Assembly: GCA_021323675.1 (NCBI GenBank)
Contig: JAJPKP010000035.1
Location: forward strand, 1 to 40,359
DNA from: Pseudomonadota bacterium
GTDB lineage: Bacteria; Desulfobacterota; Binatia; Binatales; Binataceae
Direction of reading: 5' to 3'
DNA: 40,359 bases
Shown here piece after piece: positions 1 through 9,990 of the stretch. The first letter of the stretch is position 1. Every line of letters starts with the position of its first letter. The translations under genes and the position numbers were made by a program. The notes under the pieces are model-generated. The model had not been told where the DNA came from, searched no databases, and was given only the letters and a program-made list of their open reading frames with translations.

Positions 1-2
1 AC

Positions 3-173
3 CTGCTCGAGTTGGCCGGTGAGTTCCATCGCTATTACAACAAGCCCGCGAATCGTATAATTGGCCCCGATCGCGATTTGAGCATCGCACGGCTCTTTCT
101 CGCGCGGATGCTCAAAACGGCGATCGCCGCCGGGCTGGGGCTGCTCGGAGTCAGCGCGCCGGAGCGGATGTGA
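3..173 (+). CDS. argS: Arginyl-tRNA synthetase, C-terminal end (partial)
   Basis: Only the last 56 codons lie in the window; the reading frame is open from base 3 to the TGA at 171-173. The translated end has the features of the DALR anticodon-binding domain at the C terminus of class I arginyl-tRNA synthetases: an FHRYYN segment, then an R-L-F-L-A-R helix, and the very typical terminus V-S-A-P-E-R-M followed by the stop. The enzyme charges tRNA-Arg with arginine in the cytoplasm. A SPOR-domain gene begins 9 bases downstream, an argS-SPOR arrangement that is common in delta-type proteobacteria, so the two are probably co-transcribed. The family call rests on the C-terminal signature alone because the catalytic domain is outside the window. 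Confidence 0.85.
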   Translation: MLELAGEFHRYYNKPANRIIGPDRDLSIARLFLARMLKTAIAAGLGLLGVSAPERM

Positions 174-182
174 GGTGGGGAG

Positions 183-794
183 ATGCGATTCGAGATCAGG
201 GCAGGGGGATTCTTCGTAATTCTGATCGGGTTGCTGGGACTCTCTGGCGCAGTGTTTTTTCTGGGCGTGATGGCAGGCAACGAAATCGCCCGCCAGAACA
301 CTCCCGACCAGGCGCAGGTCTCTTCAGTATTCCCGTTGCCGAGCCCTCCTCCGATCGTTGCTACTCCTACCGCCGCGCCGGTGGCGGCGCTTAATCCGAC
401 GCCGGTTCCGATCGCCGCCGCATCGACGGCGATTCGGCCGCATCCTTCCGTCTTCACCCCGATGGCGGAAAAGTCGCCCGTGGCGGCTGCCTCGCCGGCG
501 ATGTCGCCTGCGCACGCCGCCACCCGAGCGATCGCAAGCGCCTCCACTCCGGCCGCATCCACAAAAAAGCATCCGTACAACATCCAGATCGAAGCGGTGA
601 TGGACCGCGACGGCGCGCAACAGATGGTCCAGCGTCTGCAAAGACTGGGTTATCCGGCGGCCGCCGAAACCACCGATATCGACGGGCAGATCTGGTACCG
701 GGTGAAGGTCGGGCCGTACGCCTCGCAGGAAGAAGCGCAGGCAGCGCAGGAAAAGCTTCGCGCCCAATACAAGGCCGCTTACGCGCCGCATTGA
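183..794 (+). CDS. SPOR-domain membrane protein
   Basis: A 203-residue protein. Residues about 9-32 form one hydrophobic segment, which anchors it in the inner membrane. A long Ala/Pro/Ser/Thr-rich linker follows (about 45-135) and should cross the periplasm. The last ~75 residues form a SPOR domain (Y-N-I-Q-I-E-A start, a Q-x-M-V-x-R-L-x-x-L-G-Y helix, W-Y-R-V-K-V-G-P-Y strand and an E-A-x-A-A-x-x-K-L helix). SPOR domains bind glycan strands stripped of peptide stems at the division septum, so a role at the cell wall during division is likely. The ATG is preceded by a GAGGTGGGG ribosome-binding site that overlaps the argS stop region. The linker is low-complexity, so alignments there are not informative. 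Confidence 0.85.
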   Translation: MRFEIRAGGFFVILIGLLGLSGAVFFLGVMAGNEIARQNTPDQAQVSSVFPLPSPPPIVATPTAAPVAALNPTPVPIAAASTAIRPHPSVFTPMAEKSPVAAASPAMSPAHAATRAIASASTPAASTKKHPYNIQIEAVMDRDGAQQMVQRLQRLGYPAAAETTDIDGQIWYRVKVGPYASQEEAQAAQEKLRAQYKAAYAPH

Positions 795-893
795 AACGGC
801 TTCCCTTGGGCTTCCATCGCCTGCCCGGCCAGGGGGCGTGATAACGGTTTGATCGTAACGGGGGATGTTCGGTAGTGTTCGATCCAACCTGCG

Positions 894-1751
894 ATGGCTC
901 GCGGATTTGAAATCAGGCCCCTCGATGCGACCTTCGGAGCGGTGGTGACCGGGCTCAGGCTCGCTGAGCTCGACGATGCCACCTGGCGCGATCTGTACGC
1001 CGCCTGGCTCGAGTACGCTCTCCTGATATTCCCCGGACAGCATCTTCGGCGCGATGAGCAGATCGCGTTCGCGAAGCGTTTCGGCGCGCTCGAGTTCGAG
1101 ATGGCTCCGATCAGCAACGTCAAGTCTGACGGAACCATCATCACCGAGTCGGACGACAGCGATATCGTGAAGGTGCTGAAGGGCAACATGGGATGGCATT
1201 GCGACAGCACCTATATGCCTGTCCAGGCAAAGGGCGCCGTCTTCAGCGCGGAAATCGTGCCGGCCAGTGGCGGGGAGACCGGATGGGCCGACATGCGCGC
1301 GGCGTACGATGCGCTCGACGACCACATGCGCGCGAAGATCGAACGCCTCGCCGCGCATCATTCGCTTCACTACAGCCAGTCCAAGCTGGGGCATCGTCCC
1401 CGGCCCGGCAGCGATTACAGCGGTTACGGATTTCACAACGGCCCCGCGCCGCTGCGTCCGCTGGTGAAAGTCCATCCTGAGACCGGCAGAAAATCGCTGC
1501 TTATCGGCCGTCACGCCTACAATATCCCCGGGATGTCCGAGGAAGAGTCGGAACGGCTGCTCGAGGAGCTGGTGGATTTCGCCTGCCGCCCTCCGCGCAT
1601 CTATCATCACACCTGGACGCCCGGGGATACGGTGGTGTGGGACAATCGATGCCTGCTCCATCGCGCGATGCCGTGGGACATGAACCGTCCGCGCGTGATG
1701 TGGCACAGCCGAATCGCGGGCAATCCCGCGAGCGAGTCCGGGCTCTCCTGA
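894..1751 (+). CDS. TauD/TfdA-family Fe(II)/2-oxoglutarate dioxygenase
   Basis: A 285-residue protein, the usual length for TauD/TfdA enzymes, which hydroxylate a small organic acid using O2 and 2-oxoglutarate and release CO2 and succinate. The iron-binding facial triad is visible: W-H102-C-D104 in the first half and H256 in L-L-H-R-A, followed by R267 in the N-R-P-R-V-M-W stretch, the usual position of the arginine that binds 2-oxoglutarate. The D-N-R block just before H256 is also typical. The substrate (taurine, aryloxyacetate, an alkyl sulfate or something else) cannot be read from sequence. The gene stands alone, 99 bases after the SPOR gene and convergent with the arsR-type gene. The ATG at 894 was chosen because the preceding bases are not open in frame with a better start; no strong Shine-Dalgarno is visible. 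Confidence 0.88.
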   Translation: MARGFEIRPLDATFGAVVTGLRLAELDDATWRDLYAAWLEYALLIFPGQHLRRDEQIAFAKRFGALEFEMAPISNVKSDGTIITESDDSDIVKVLKGNMGWHCDSTYMPVQAKGAVFSAEIVPASGGETGWADMRAAYDALDDHMRAKIERLAAHHSLHYSQSKLGHRPRPGSDYSGYGFHNGPAPLRPLVKVHPETGRKSLLIGRHAYNIPGMSEEESERLLEELVDFACRPPRIYHHTWTPGDTVVWDNRCLLHRAMPWDMNRPRVMWHSRIAGNPASESGLS

Positions 1752-1773
1752 CCAGTCCGAAGCCGCGCCGGCC

Positions 1774-2151
1774 TCAGGACTCCTCCACGAAAGCGCGCAG
1801 GCGCCCGAGCGCTTCATCCCATTGCCGGGAAATCTGATCGAGGTATCCGCGCACCTCAGCCAGCCGCGCGGTGCGAAGCTCCCAAATCCGTTCGCGGCCG
1901 GCGCGAGCGCTGTGCGCGATGCCGGCTTTTTCGAGCGCCTGAAGATGCTTGGTTATCGCCTGGCGCGAGATGCGAGCGCCGGCGGAAAGGCGGGCGATTG
2001 AAAGCGGACCGCCGCCGCACAGCCGCGCGACGATACGCAAGCGCGTTTCATCGCCCAGTGCGGCGAACGCCGCGGCGGCCTCGGCCGGCCTCGCGGCGCG
2101 ATAGGGACGCGATCGTGCCATCGGCCGTTTCAGTCTCTCGTCAGGCCGCAT
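1774..2151 (-). CDS. ArsR-type winged-helix transcriptional regulator
   Basis: About 125 residues with the start used here. The core reads A-A-A-F-A-A-L-G-D-E-T-R-L-R-I then a recognition helix with S-R-Q-A-I-T-K-H-L-Q-A-L-E-K-A-G-I, the standard ArsR/SmtB winged helix-turn-helix, and a wing ending in R-I-W-E-L. Only one cysteine is present, so the metal-binding pairs of ArsR, SmtB and CadC are missing and metal sensing is unlikely. It follows the AHSA1-type gene on the same strand; the ATG at 2151 overlaps the end of that gene by 11 bases, suggesting translational coupling. A second possible start is the ATG at 2121. ArsR regulators paired with SRPBCC proteins usually repress their own operon, and two matching palindromes lie at the head of this one. 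Confidence 0.85.
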   Translation of the reverse strand: MRPDERLKRPMARSRPYRAARPAEAAAAFAALGDETRLRIVARLCGGGPLSIARLSAGARISRQAITKHLQALEKAGIAHSARAGRERIWELRTARLAEVRGYLDQISRQWDEALGRLRAFVEES

Positions 2152-2632
2152 GCGCAAGGTACTTTTCGATGAGCCTGGTCTGTCTGGTCCAGCCCTCATC
2201 GTTGCGCGCAAATGCGATGGCCCGGCGTTCGAGGGGAATCCGGTCGAAGCCTGACTCGGTGACCGTCAGCATCGTTCCCTCCGTCGCGGCTTCGAGCTTG
2301 AACACCACCAAAGTAGTCGGCTCCCTGGAATAATCGACGCCGGCCTCCACGGCATAGGGATGCCATCGGAAGGAGAACAGCTTCATCGGCTCGATGCGAT
2401 CGATCAGGAGCTCGAACGCGATTCCCAGGTGGGGTTTCTGCGCCCGCGCCACTTCCGTATCGACCTTGGTCGGCGCGATTCTGCCGATCACGCGCTTGCC
2501 GGCGGCAAAGGGGCCATCGAACTCCATGCCGAACCAGGTTCCGAATTCGCGCGACTCGCTGATCGCGCGCCATACGCGCTCAAGCGAAGCGCGGAGCAGG
2601 ACCTTTTTTTCGATACGGTCGGCGCCGCTCAT
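2141..2632 (-). CDS. SRPBCC / AHSA1-like protein
   Basis: A 163-residue protein of the START/SRPBCC fold, AHSA1 (Aha1) branch: opening I-E-K-K-V-L-L-R-A-S-L-E-R-V-W-R-A-I, middle F-G-T-W-F-G and a C-terminal helix G-W-x-x-Q-x-x-L-I. Proteins of this branch in bacteria form a hydrophobic ligand pocket; their ligands are mostly unknown and nothing here identifies one. The start at 2632 was chosen over the longer frame from 2698 because a GGAGG ribosome-binding site (complement of 2639-2643) sits six bases upstream and because the added N-terminal residues do not match the family. That ribosome-binding site lies inside one of two palindromes, so a repressor bound there would also cover the translation start region of the DNA. 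The downstream partner is the ArsR-type gene. Confidence 0.85.
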   Translation of the reverse strand: MSGADRIEKKVLLRASLERVWRAISESREFGTWFGMEFDGPFAAGKRVIGRIAPTKVDTEVARAQKPHLGIAFELLIDRIEPMKLFSFRWHPYAVEAGVDYSREPTTLVVFKLEAATEGTMLTVTESGFDRIPLERRAIAFARNDEGWTRQTRLIEKYLAHAA

Positions 2633-2633
2633 C

Positions 2634-2651
2634 TGCAACCTCCGGGTTGCA
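2634..2651. promoter_or_regulatory. Palindromic operator, proximal copy
   Basis: Inverted repeat with arms TGCAACC and GGTTGCA separated by four bases. It abuts the ATG of the AHSA1-like gene and contains its Shine-Dalgarno sequence. The same arms occur again about 46 bp upstream (2678-2699). The size and twofold symmetry fit an ArsR-family dimer site. Assignment to the neighbouring ArsR protein is inference from context. Confidence 0.7.
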
Positions 2652-2677
2652 TTAAATGGTGGCGCGAAACGCGGCAA

Positions 2678-2699
2678 AATGCAACCCTTCGGTTGCATT
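2678..2699. promoter_or_regulatory. Palindromic operator, distal copy
   Basis: A perfect inverted repeat: arms AATGCAACC and GGTTGCATT around the four bases CTTC. The inner seven bases of each arm are identical to those of the proximal copy at 2634-2651, and centre-to-centre distance is 46 bp, a little over four helical turns. The region between the copies is where the promoter of the minus-strand AHSA1-arsR unit should lie, so two bound dimers would bracket it. Confidence 0.72.
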
Positions 2700-2744
2700 C
2701 AATGTCCGCCGAAACGGTCGTCGAGCGATTGCGCTGTCGCGCGC

Positions 2745-3263
2745 CTATTTGCCGGACAGCAGGCGGACCAGCCAGCGCCAGAAGTTGATGAAGATGCCCT
2801 GGCGGGCCACGGTGCCCGCGGCTTCAGCCTTCAATTCGGCATCGGCGGCGGCGAAGAACTGGCCCAGCATCATCTTCGCCGCGCTGTCGATCACGCGCTG
2901 CCCCACCTGAACCAGCGGGCCTCCGATCTGAACGTCGCCGTTGTATTTCACGACCGTCAGATTCCTGTCCTTCGCTTCGAGGTCGAGGGTTCCCGAGCCG
3001 CGCATGAAGCCCTGCTTGCCTTTGCCGTCAACCACCATCTTGTAGTGCTCGGGCGCGCGCTTGTCTTCGAGCTTGAGCTTGCCGGAATAGATTCCCTTGA
3101 CCGATGCGACACCGACGTTGATCGTGCCGCCGTACTCGTCGGGGCCGAGCACGTCGAGCTTTTCGCATCCGGGGATTAGCTTCGAGAGGCGCTCGGGATT
3201 GTTGAACAGATCCCACACGCGTTCGCGCGGGGCGGAGAGGACTTGTTCGCCTGAAAGTTTCAT
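2745..3263 (-). CDS. coxG: CoxG-type SRPBCC protein
   Basis: A 172-residue protein beginning M-K-L-S-G, with V-W-D-L-F-N-N-P-E at about residues 16-24 and I-P-G-C-E-K-L near 30-36, the recognisable start of CoxG (carbon monoxide dehydrogenase subunit G family). The SRPBCC fold fills most of the protein. The C terminus (about 156-172: I-F-I-N-F-W-R-W-L-V-R-L-L) is strongly hydrophobic and tryptophan-rich, as expected of the tail that tethers CoxG to the membrane. Recent work on mycobacterial CO dehydrogenase shows CoxG bringing menaquinone to the enzyme; a similar electron-delivery role is likely here. It is the last gene of the coxS-coxL-coxM-coxG series, 66 bases after coxM. The substrate of the associated hydroxylase remains open. 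Confidence 0.88.
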   Translation of the reverse strand: MKLSGEQVLSAPRERVWDLFNNPERLSKLIPGCEKLDVLGPDEYGGTINVGVASVKGIYSGKLKLEDKRAPEHYKMVVDGKGKQGFMRGSGTLDLEAKDRNLTVVKYNGDVQIGGPLVQVGQRVIDSAAKMMLGQFFAAADAELKAEAAGTVARQGIFINFWRWLVRLLSGK

Positions 3264-3329
3264 AGTGTGACGTGGATGAACCTGGCTCTCCGGCGCCTTC
3301 CGGAGAGGATGGCGCCGGAGAGGGGAAAT

Positions 3330-4196
3330 CTATGCCTTGGCGCGGGCCGCGGCCGTCTCCAGCGCGCGGCGCGTGTAAACGCGCGCGAGTTCGGCGCGGA
3401 AGTCGGCGGATGCGTGGATGTCCGAAAGGGGATCGATTCCGTCGGCGGCGTGCGCCGCGGCCGCCGCGATTGCCGGTGCGGGAGCCTTGCCCAAAAGCGC
3501 GGCTTCGACCGCTTTCGCGCGGAAGGGTTTCGCGCCGAGGCCGGTAATTCCCACCCGCACGCGATCGCAGTTGCCTTTCTTGTCGAGCGTTAGCAGCGCC
3601 GCCACTCCCACCATCGCGAAACCGGAGGCGGGTTGCCGATGCTTGAGGTAGGTGAAGCCCGCGCCGGACGCGACCGGAGCGAATGCGACCTCGGTCAGCA
3701 CTTCGCCAGGCTGCACCGCTGTGGTCATCAGGTCGATAAAGAAGTCATCGGCTTTCACCACGCGCGAGCCGCCGGTTCCTTCGATCTTGATCTCGCCGTC
3801 GAGGGCGAGCACCGCGGCCGGATAATCGGCGGCCGGATCCGCATGGGCGAGCGATCCCCCAATCGTGCCTCGGTTTCTTACCTGCGTGTCGCCGATCACC
3901 GCGGCGCACTCCGAGAGCATCCCGAGCTTGGCGCGCACGACATCCGACCTCTCTACCGCATGATGGGTGACGAGGCCGCCGATGATGACTTTGCCGCCTT
4001 CTTCGCGGATCGAAGCGAGCTGGCGGATACCGCCGATATCGACCAGATGGGCGGGCTGAGCGAGCCTCAGCTTCATCATCGGAATCAGGCTGTGCCCGCC
4101 GGCGAGAATTTTCCCATCCTCGCCGTACTGTTGAAGCATCGCGAGAGCTTCCTTGACCGACGAGGCGCGATGATATTCGAACGAAGCGGGAAACAT
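3330..4196 (-). CDS. coxM: Molybdenum hydroxylase FAD subunit (CoxM-like)
   Basis: A 288-residue medium subunit. The start at 4196 gives the standard N terminus M-F-P-A-S-F-E-Y-H-R; the frame upstream of it is only the shadow of coxL. Two FAD-binding motifs are visible: A-G-G-H-S at 32-36 and T-I-G-G-S at 111-115, followed by A-H-A-D-P-A-A-D. The C-terminal third matches the CO dehydrogenase flavoprotein C-terminal domain (V-R-V-G-I-T-G-L-G). In xanthine-oxidase-family enzymes this subunit takes electrons from the two 2Fe-2S centres of the small subunit and passes them to the acceptor. It starts five bases after the coxL stop, with an AGAAAGG ribosome-binding site inside the end of coxL, so translation is probably coupled. 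Confidence 0.93.
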   Translation of the reverse strand: MFPASFEYHRASSVKEALAMLQQYGEDGKILAGGHSLIPMMKLRLAQPAHLVDIGGIRQLASIREEGGKVIIGGLVTHHAVERSDVVRAKLGMLSECAAVIGDTQVRNRGTIGGSLAHADPAADYPAAVLALDGEIKIEGTGGSRVVKADDFFIDLMTTAVQPGEVLTEVAFAPVASGAGFTYLKHRQPASGFAMVGVAALLTLDKKGNCDRVRVGITGLGAKPFRAKAVEAALLGKAPAPAIAAAAAHAADGIDPLSDIHASADFRAELARVYTRRALETAAARAKA

Positions 4197-4201
4197 CGCA
4201 A

Positions 4202-6544
4202 TTAACCTTTCTGTTGCGCGTCGCGGATGGCCCGCCAGACCTTCTCCGGCTTGAGCGGCATGTCGATATGGCGGATGCCGAACGGTTTGAGCGCATCCAT
4301 CACGGCGCTCACCACACACGGCGTGGAGCCGATGGTGCCGGCCTCGCCGACCCCTTTCACTCCGAGCACGTTGACCGGGGATGGCGTGACGGTGGCGGAC
4401 AATTCATAGCGCGGCAGCATATGCGCCTTCGGCACCGCGTAGTCCATCAGGGTCGCGGTGAGCAGCTGGCCGCTTTCGTCGTATACGACCTCTTCATAGA
4501 GCGCCTGTGCGATTCCCTGGGCAATTCCGCCGTGAACCTGTCCTTCGACCAGCAGGGGGCTCAGGATCCTGCCGCAGTCATCGACCGCGACGTAGCGCAG
4601 GAATTTGACCACGCCGGTTTCAGGGTCAACCTCGACCACGGCCACGTGCGTGCCGAAGGGGAACGTGCAGTTCTGCGGCTCATAGAAGCTGGTCGCATCG
4701 AGGCCCGGCTCGACTCCGGGGATGGGCTGCTTGTACCCGTACGCGGCATCGACGACCTGTTGCAGGGGAATCGACTTCGAAGGATCGGATGCGAGGGCGA
4801 CGGTGCGATTGGTGAAGATGAGCTGATCGGGCGGCACTTCCATCATGGTGGAAGCGATCTTTTTCATCTTTTCCTGCAGCTTGCCCACCGACATCATCAG
4901 TGCCGGACCGCCAACCGTGGTGCCGCGGCTCCCGAAGGTGCCGATTCCATATTGCACCACGGCGGTGTCGCCGTGGACGACGTTGACATCGTCGATGTCG
5001 ATGCCGAGTTCATCGGCGACAATCTGGGCGAAGGTGGTTTCCTGGCCCTGTCCGTGAGGAGAGACGCCGGTAAGGACGGTGACCTTGCAGTCCGGCTCCA
5101 TCCTGATGGTCGCGCTTTCCCATCCTCCTCCCTTCAGCTTCGGCGGCAGGAGCGCGGAGGGGCCGATTCCGCAGATTTCGACGTAGGAGGCGATGCCGAT
5201 TCCGATATAGCGGCCCTGCTTGCGCGCGGCTTCCTGTTCCGCCCGGACTTTCTGGTAGCCGACAATTTCGAGCGCCTTGTTCAGCGAAAGCTCGTAGTCG
5301 CCTGAGTCGTAAACCAGTCCGCCCGCGGTTGGAGCCGGAAAGGCTTCCTTGGGGATGAAATTCTTTCTGCGGACATCGGCGGGATCGAGGCCGAACTCCG
5401 CCGCGACCATGTCCATCACGCGCTCGGCGATGTAGCAGGCCTCGGGCCGTCCCGCTCCGCGGTACGCGTCGGTGGACATCTTGTTCGTGAAGACCATTTG
5501 CTGATCGAAGGAGAGCGCGGGAATCTTGTAACATCCGGTCATCATCAGGCCCGAGAACCCGGGAATCGCGGGGGTGAGCAACTGCAGGTAAGCGCCCATG
5601 TCGCAAACGAAGTGCGCTTTGACGGCGGTGACGGTGCCGTCCTTGAGGGCCGCGACTTCCAGGTAGGTGATTTGATCGCGCCCGTGGGTGGTGCCCGCGA
5701 AGTTCTCGCGCCGCCGCTCGATCCACTTCACCGGCTTGCCCAGGGTCATCGAGAGATGCGCGACCAGCGCCTCTTCCGCGTACACGTTGAGCTTGCAGCC
5801 GAAGCCGCCGCCGACTTCGGGGGCAATCACGCGGATGCGGTTCTCGCCGACCTTCAGCATCTCCGCAAGCTGCGAGCGGAGCAGATGCGGGATCTGCGTG
5901 GATGACCACACGGTGAGCTGCTTGTAGCCGCCGTCCCATCTGGCGACCGCGCCGCGCGGTTCCATCGGAATCGGCGCGAGGCGCTGATTGACCAGGCGGG
6001 CCTTGATTATCTTGTCCGCCTTGCGCATCGCTTCATCGACCGCCGGGTTCGGCACGGAAGCGAAGGTTACGGAGTTGTTGCCGAATTCTTCGTGAAGGAC
6101 GGGAGCGCCCGGTTCGAGCGCCTTTTCCGGATCGACGACCGCATCAAGCGGATCGTAGTCCACGTCGATCAGGTCGAGCGCGTCCTGCGCGATGTAGGGA
6201 CTCGATGCGACCGCGACCGCCACGCCCTCGCCGACGAAGCGCACTTTGCCCTGCGCGAGGACGGGATGATACGGCACGTGGTCGGCGGGCGCGACGCAGG
6301 GCACGGGACCGACCTTGTCCCTGAGATCGTCGCCGGAGAGTACGCAAACGACGCCCTTGAGGGCGCGAGCCTTGCTCAGGTCGATGGAATTTATCTTCGC
6401 GTGCGCATGGGGGCTGCGCAGAACCACCGCCGACAGCATCCCCGGCAGCCGCACGTCATCGACGTACATCCCGGTGCCGGTGATGAGCCGCGGATCCTCG
6501 CGCCGCTTGATACGCTCGCCAACGAATTTCGGAATCACAGCCAT
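4202..6544 (-). CDS. coxL: Molybdenum hydroxylase large subunit, form II CoxL type
   Basis: A 780-residue Mo-molybdopterin subunit of the xanthine oxidase/CO dehydrogenase family. Visible cofactor motifs are G-G-G-F-G-C-K (245-251) and P-H-G-Q-G-Q-E-T (496-503), and the active-site glutamate is E734 in G-V-G-E-A-G. The active-site loop at 360-366 reads A-Y-R-G-A-G-R. That is the form II signature; proven aerobic CO dehydrogenases (form I) have A-Y-x-C-S-F-R with the copper-binding cysteine, which is absent here. So the enzyme probably hydroxylates an organic substrate, or is a form II enzyme with weak or unproven CO activity. The start at 6544 is preceded by GAGGA; the open frame upstream of it overlaps coxS and is not real. 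Neighbours coxS, coxM and coxG complete the enzyme. Confidence 0.93.
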   Translation of the reverse strand: MAVIPKFVGERIKRREDPRLITGTGMYVDDVRLPGMLSAVVLRSPHAHAKINSIDLSKARALKGVVCVLSGDDLRDKVGPVPCVAPADHVPYHPVLAQGKVRFVGEGVAVAVASSPYIAQDALDLIDVDYDPLDAVVDPEKALEPGAPVLHEEFGNNSVTFASVPNPAVDEAMRKADKIIKARLVNQRLAPIPMEPRGAVARWDGGYKQLTVWSSTQIPHLLRSQLAEMLKVGENRIRVIAPEVGGGFGCKLNVYAEEALVAHLSMTLGKPVKWIERRRENFAGTTHGRDQITYLEVAALKDGTVTAVKAHFVCDMGAYLQLLTPAIPGFSGLMMTGCYKIPALSFDQQMVFTNKMSTDAYRGAGRPEACYIAERVMDMVAAEFGLDPADVRRKNFIPKEAFPAPTAGGLVYDSGDYELSLNKALEIVGYQKVRAEQEAARKQGRYIGIGIASYVEICGIGPSALLPPKLKGGGWESATIRMEPDCKVTVLTGVSPHGQGQETTFAQIVADELGIDIDDVNVVHGDTAVVQYGIGTFGSRGTTVGGPALMMSVGKLQEKMKKIASTMMEVPPDQLIFTNRTVALASDPSKSIPLQQVVDAAYGYKQPIPGVEPGLDATSFYEPQNCTFPFGTHVAVVEVDPETGVVKFLRYVAVDDCGRILSPLLVEGQVHGGIAQGIAQALYEEVVYDESGQLLTATLMDYAVPKAHMLPRYELSATVTPSPVNVLGVKGVGEAGTIGSTPCVVSAVMDALKPFGIRHIDMPLKPEKVWRAIRDAQQKG

Positions 6545-6573
6545 AGTCGCTAGTCCTCGCTGGGCGGCCTCGC

Positions 6574-7050
6574 TTATGCGGCCTTCTGGGTCCGCATCTT
6601 GGCGGCGGCGGACTGGATCGCGTTGATGATGTGCTGGTAGCCGGTGCATCGGCACAAGTTGCCTTCCAGCGCCTCGCGGATCTGCGTTTCGGTCGGATTC
6701 CGGTTGCGCGCGAGCAGGTCGGCTGCGGCCATGATCATCCCGGGCGTGCAGTAACCGCACTGGAGCCCGTGCTCTTCCCAGAAACCCTCCTGCAAGGGGT
6801 GGAGCTGACCGCCCCTGGCAAGCCCTTCGATGGTGGTGATTTCGGCGCCCTCGGCCTGGACCGCAAGGACCGTGCACGATTTTACGGCGTGGCCGTTAAG
6901 ATGCACCGTGCAGGCTCCGCACAGCGAGGTTTCGCAACCGACGTGGGTGCCGGTCAGGCCCGCGATATCGCGCAGGTAGTGGACCAGGAGCGTGCGCGGA
7001 TCGATATCGTCTTCGCGACGCTCGCCGTTGATGGTTAGCGAAAGGCGCAT
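6574..7050 (-). CDS. coxS: Molybdenum hydroxylase 2Fe-2S subunit (CoxS-like)
   Basis: A 158-residue small subunit with both iron-sulfur clusters readable. The plant-type ferredoxin cluster is held by C39, C44, C47 and C59 (G-C-E-x-x-x-C-G-A-C), and the second, helical domain by C98, C101, C133 and C135 (C-G-Y-C-T-P-G and C-R-C-T-G-Y). Length and spacing are standard for CoxS/XdhC-type small subunits, which carry electrons from the molybdenum centre to FAD. It is the first gene of the four-gene minus-strand operon and has a strong GGGGGAGA ribosome-binding site. It is transcribed divergently from clpB across 133 bases, where the operon promoter must lie. Confidence 0.95.
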   Translation of the reverse strand: MRLSLTINGERREDDIDPRTLLVHYLRDIAGLTGTHVGCETSLCGACTVHLNGHAVKSCTVLAVQAEGAEITTIEGLARGGQLHPLQEGFWEEHGLQCGYCTPGMIMAAADLLARNRNPTETQIREALEGNLCRCTGYQHIINAIQSAAAKMRTQKAA

Positions 7051-7183
7051 AATCTATCTCCCCCGGAAAATCCCAAGGCCTTTTTAGCAGAAACCGGAAC
7101 AGAACGGCCAACCAAACGGGGCAAGGGCGGGGCGGAGCGCAGTTGCCGATTTCCCGAAGATGCTTACCTTTTAGGGCGAACCA

Positions 7184-9799
<2,616 letters not shown>

Positions 9800-9820
9800 A
9801 GGCGTCTTTCCCTCCCCGCT

Positions 9821-9924
9821 ATCCGGCGATGTGAAGTGCTTGCTTCCGTCGCCGGATCGCGTACACTTAAGCCCAGATGATGAAGTCATCTTCTGGAAAT
9901 TAGTTCATCTAATATTCTGCAGAA
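9821..9924 (+). promoter_or_regulatory. Cluster of inverted repeats (leader or operator region)
   Basis: Four dyads in 104 bases between clpB and the cupredoxin gene. First, ATCCGGCGA at 9821-9829 pairs perfectly with 9849-9857, and GAAG/CTTC (9833-9836, 9843-9846) pair inside its loop. Second, CCAGA-GATGA at 9873-9883 pairs with TCATC-TCTGG at 9886-9896, one T:T mismatch. Third, ATTAG at 9899-9903 pairs with CTAAT at 9909-9913. Fourth, the ten-base palindrome TTCTGCAGAA at 9915-9924. The first could partly be the clpB terminator, though it has no T run. The rest lie 70-120 bases before the cupredoxin start and look like operators or a structured 5' leader. Confidence 0.5.
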
Positions 9925-9990
9925 GAGATAATCGCTGCTATCCAGGCCGTCGAAGACTGCGGTTTCGGCGTCCTGCAAGTGAGAAGGACA

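Noticed and set aside
324..1817. A 497-codon minus-strand open frame covering the SPOR and TauD genes
   Set aside because: Low-complexity Arg/His-rich translation with no known motif; both plus-strand genes have clear family features.
4202..6544. Annotation as aerobic carbon monoxide dehydrogenase
   Set aside because: The active-site loop is A-Y-R-G-A-G-R; the copper-binding cysteine of form I enzymes is missing. Kept as form II CoxL-type hydroxylase with open substrate.
7051..7183. Heat-shock (sigma-32) promoter or CIRCE element before clpB
   Set aside because: No CTTGAAA/CCCAT pair at proper spacing and no TTAGCACTC-N9-GAGTGCTAA. Only weak TTGCCG-like hexamers are present.
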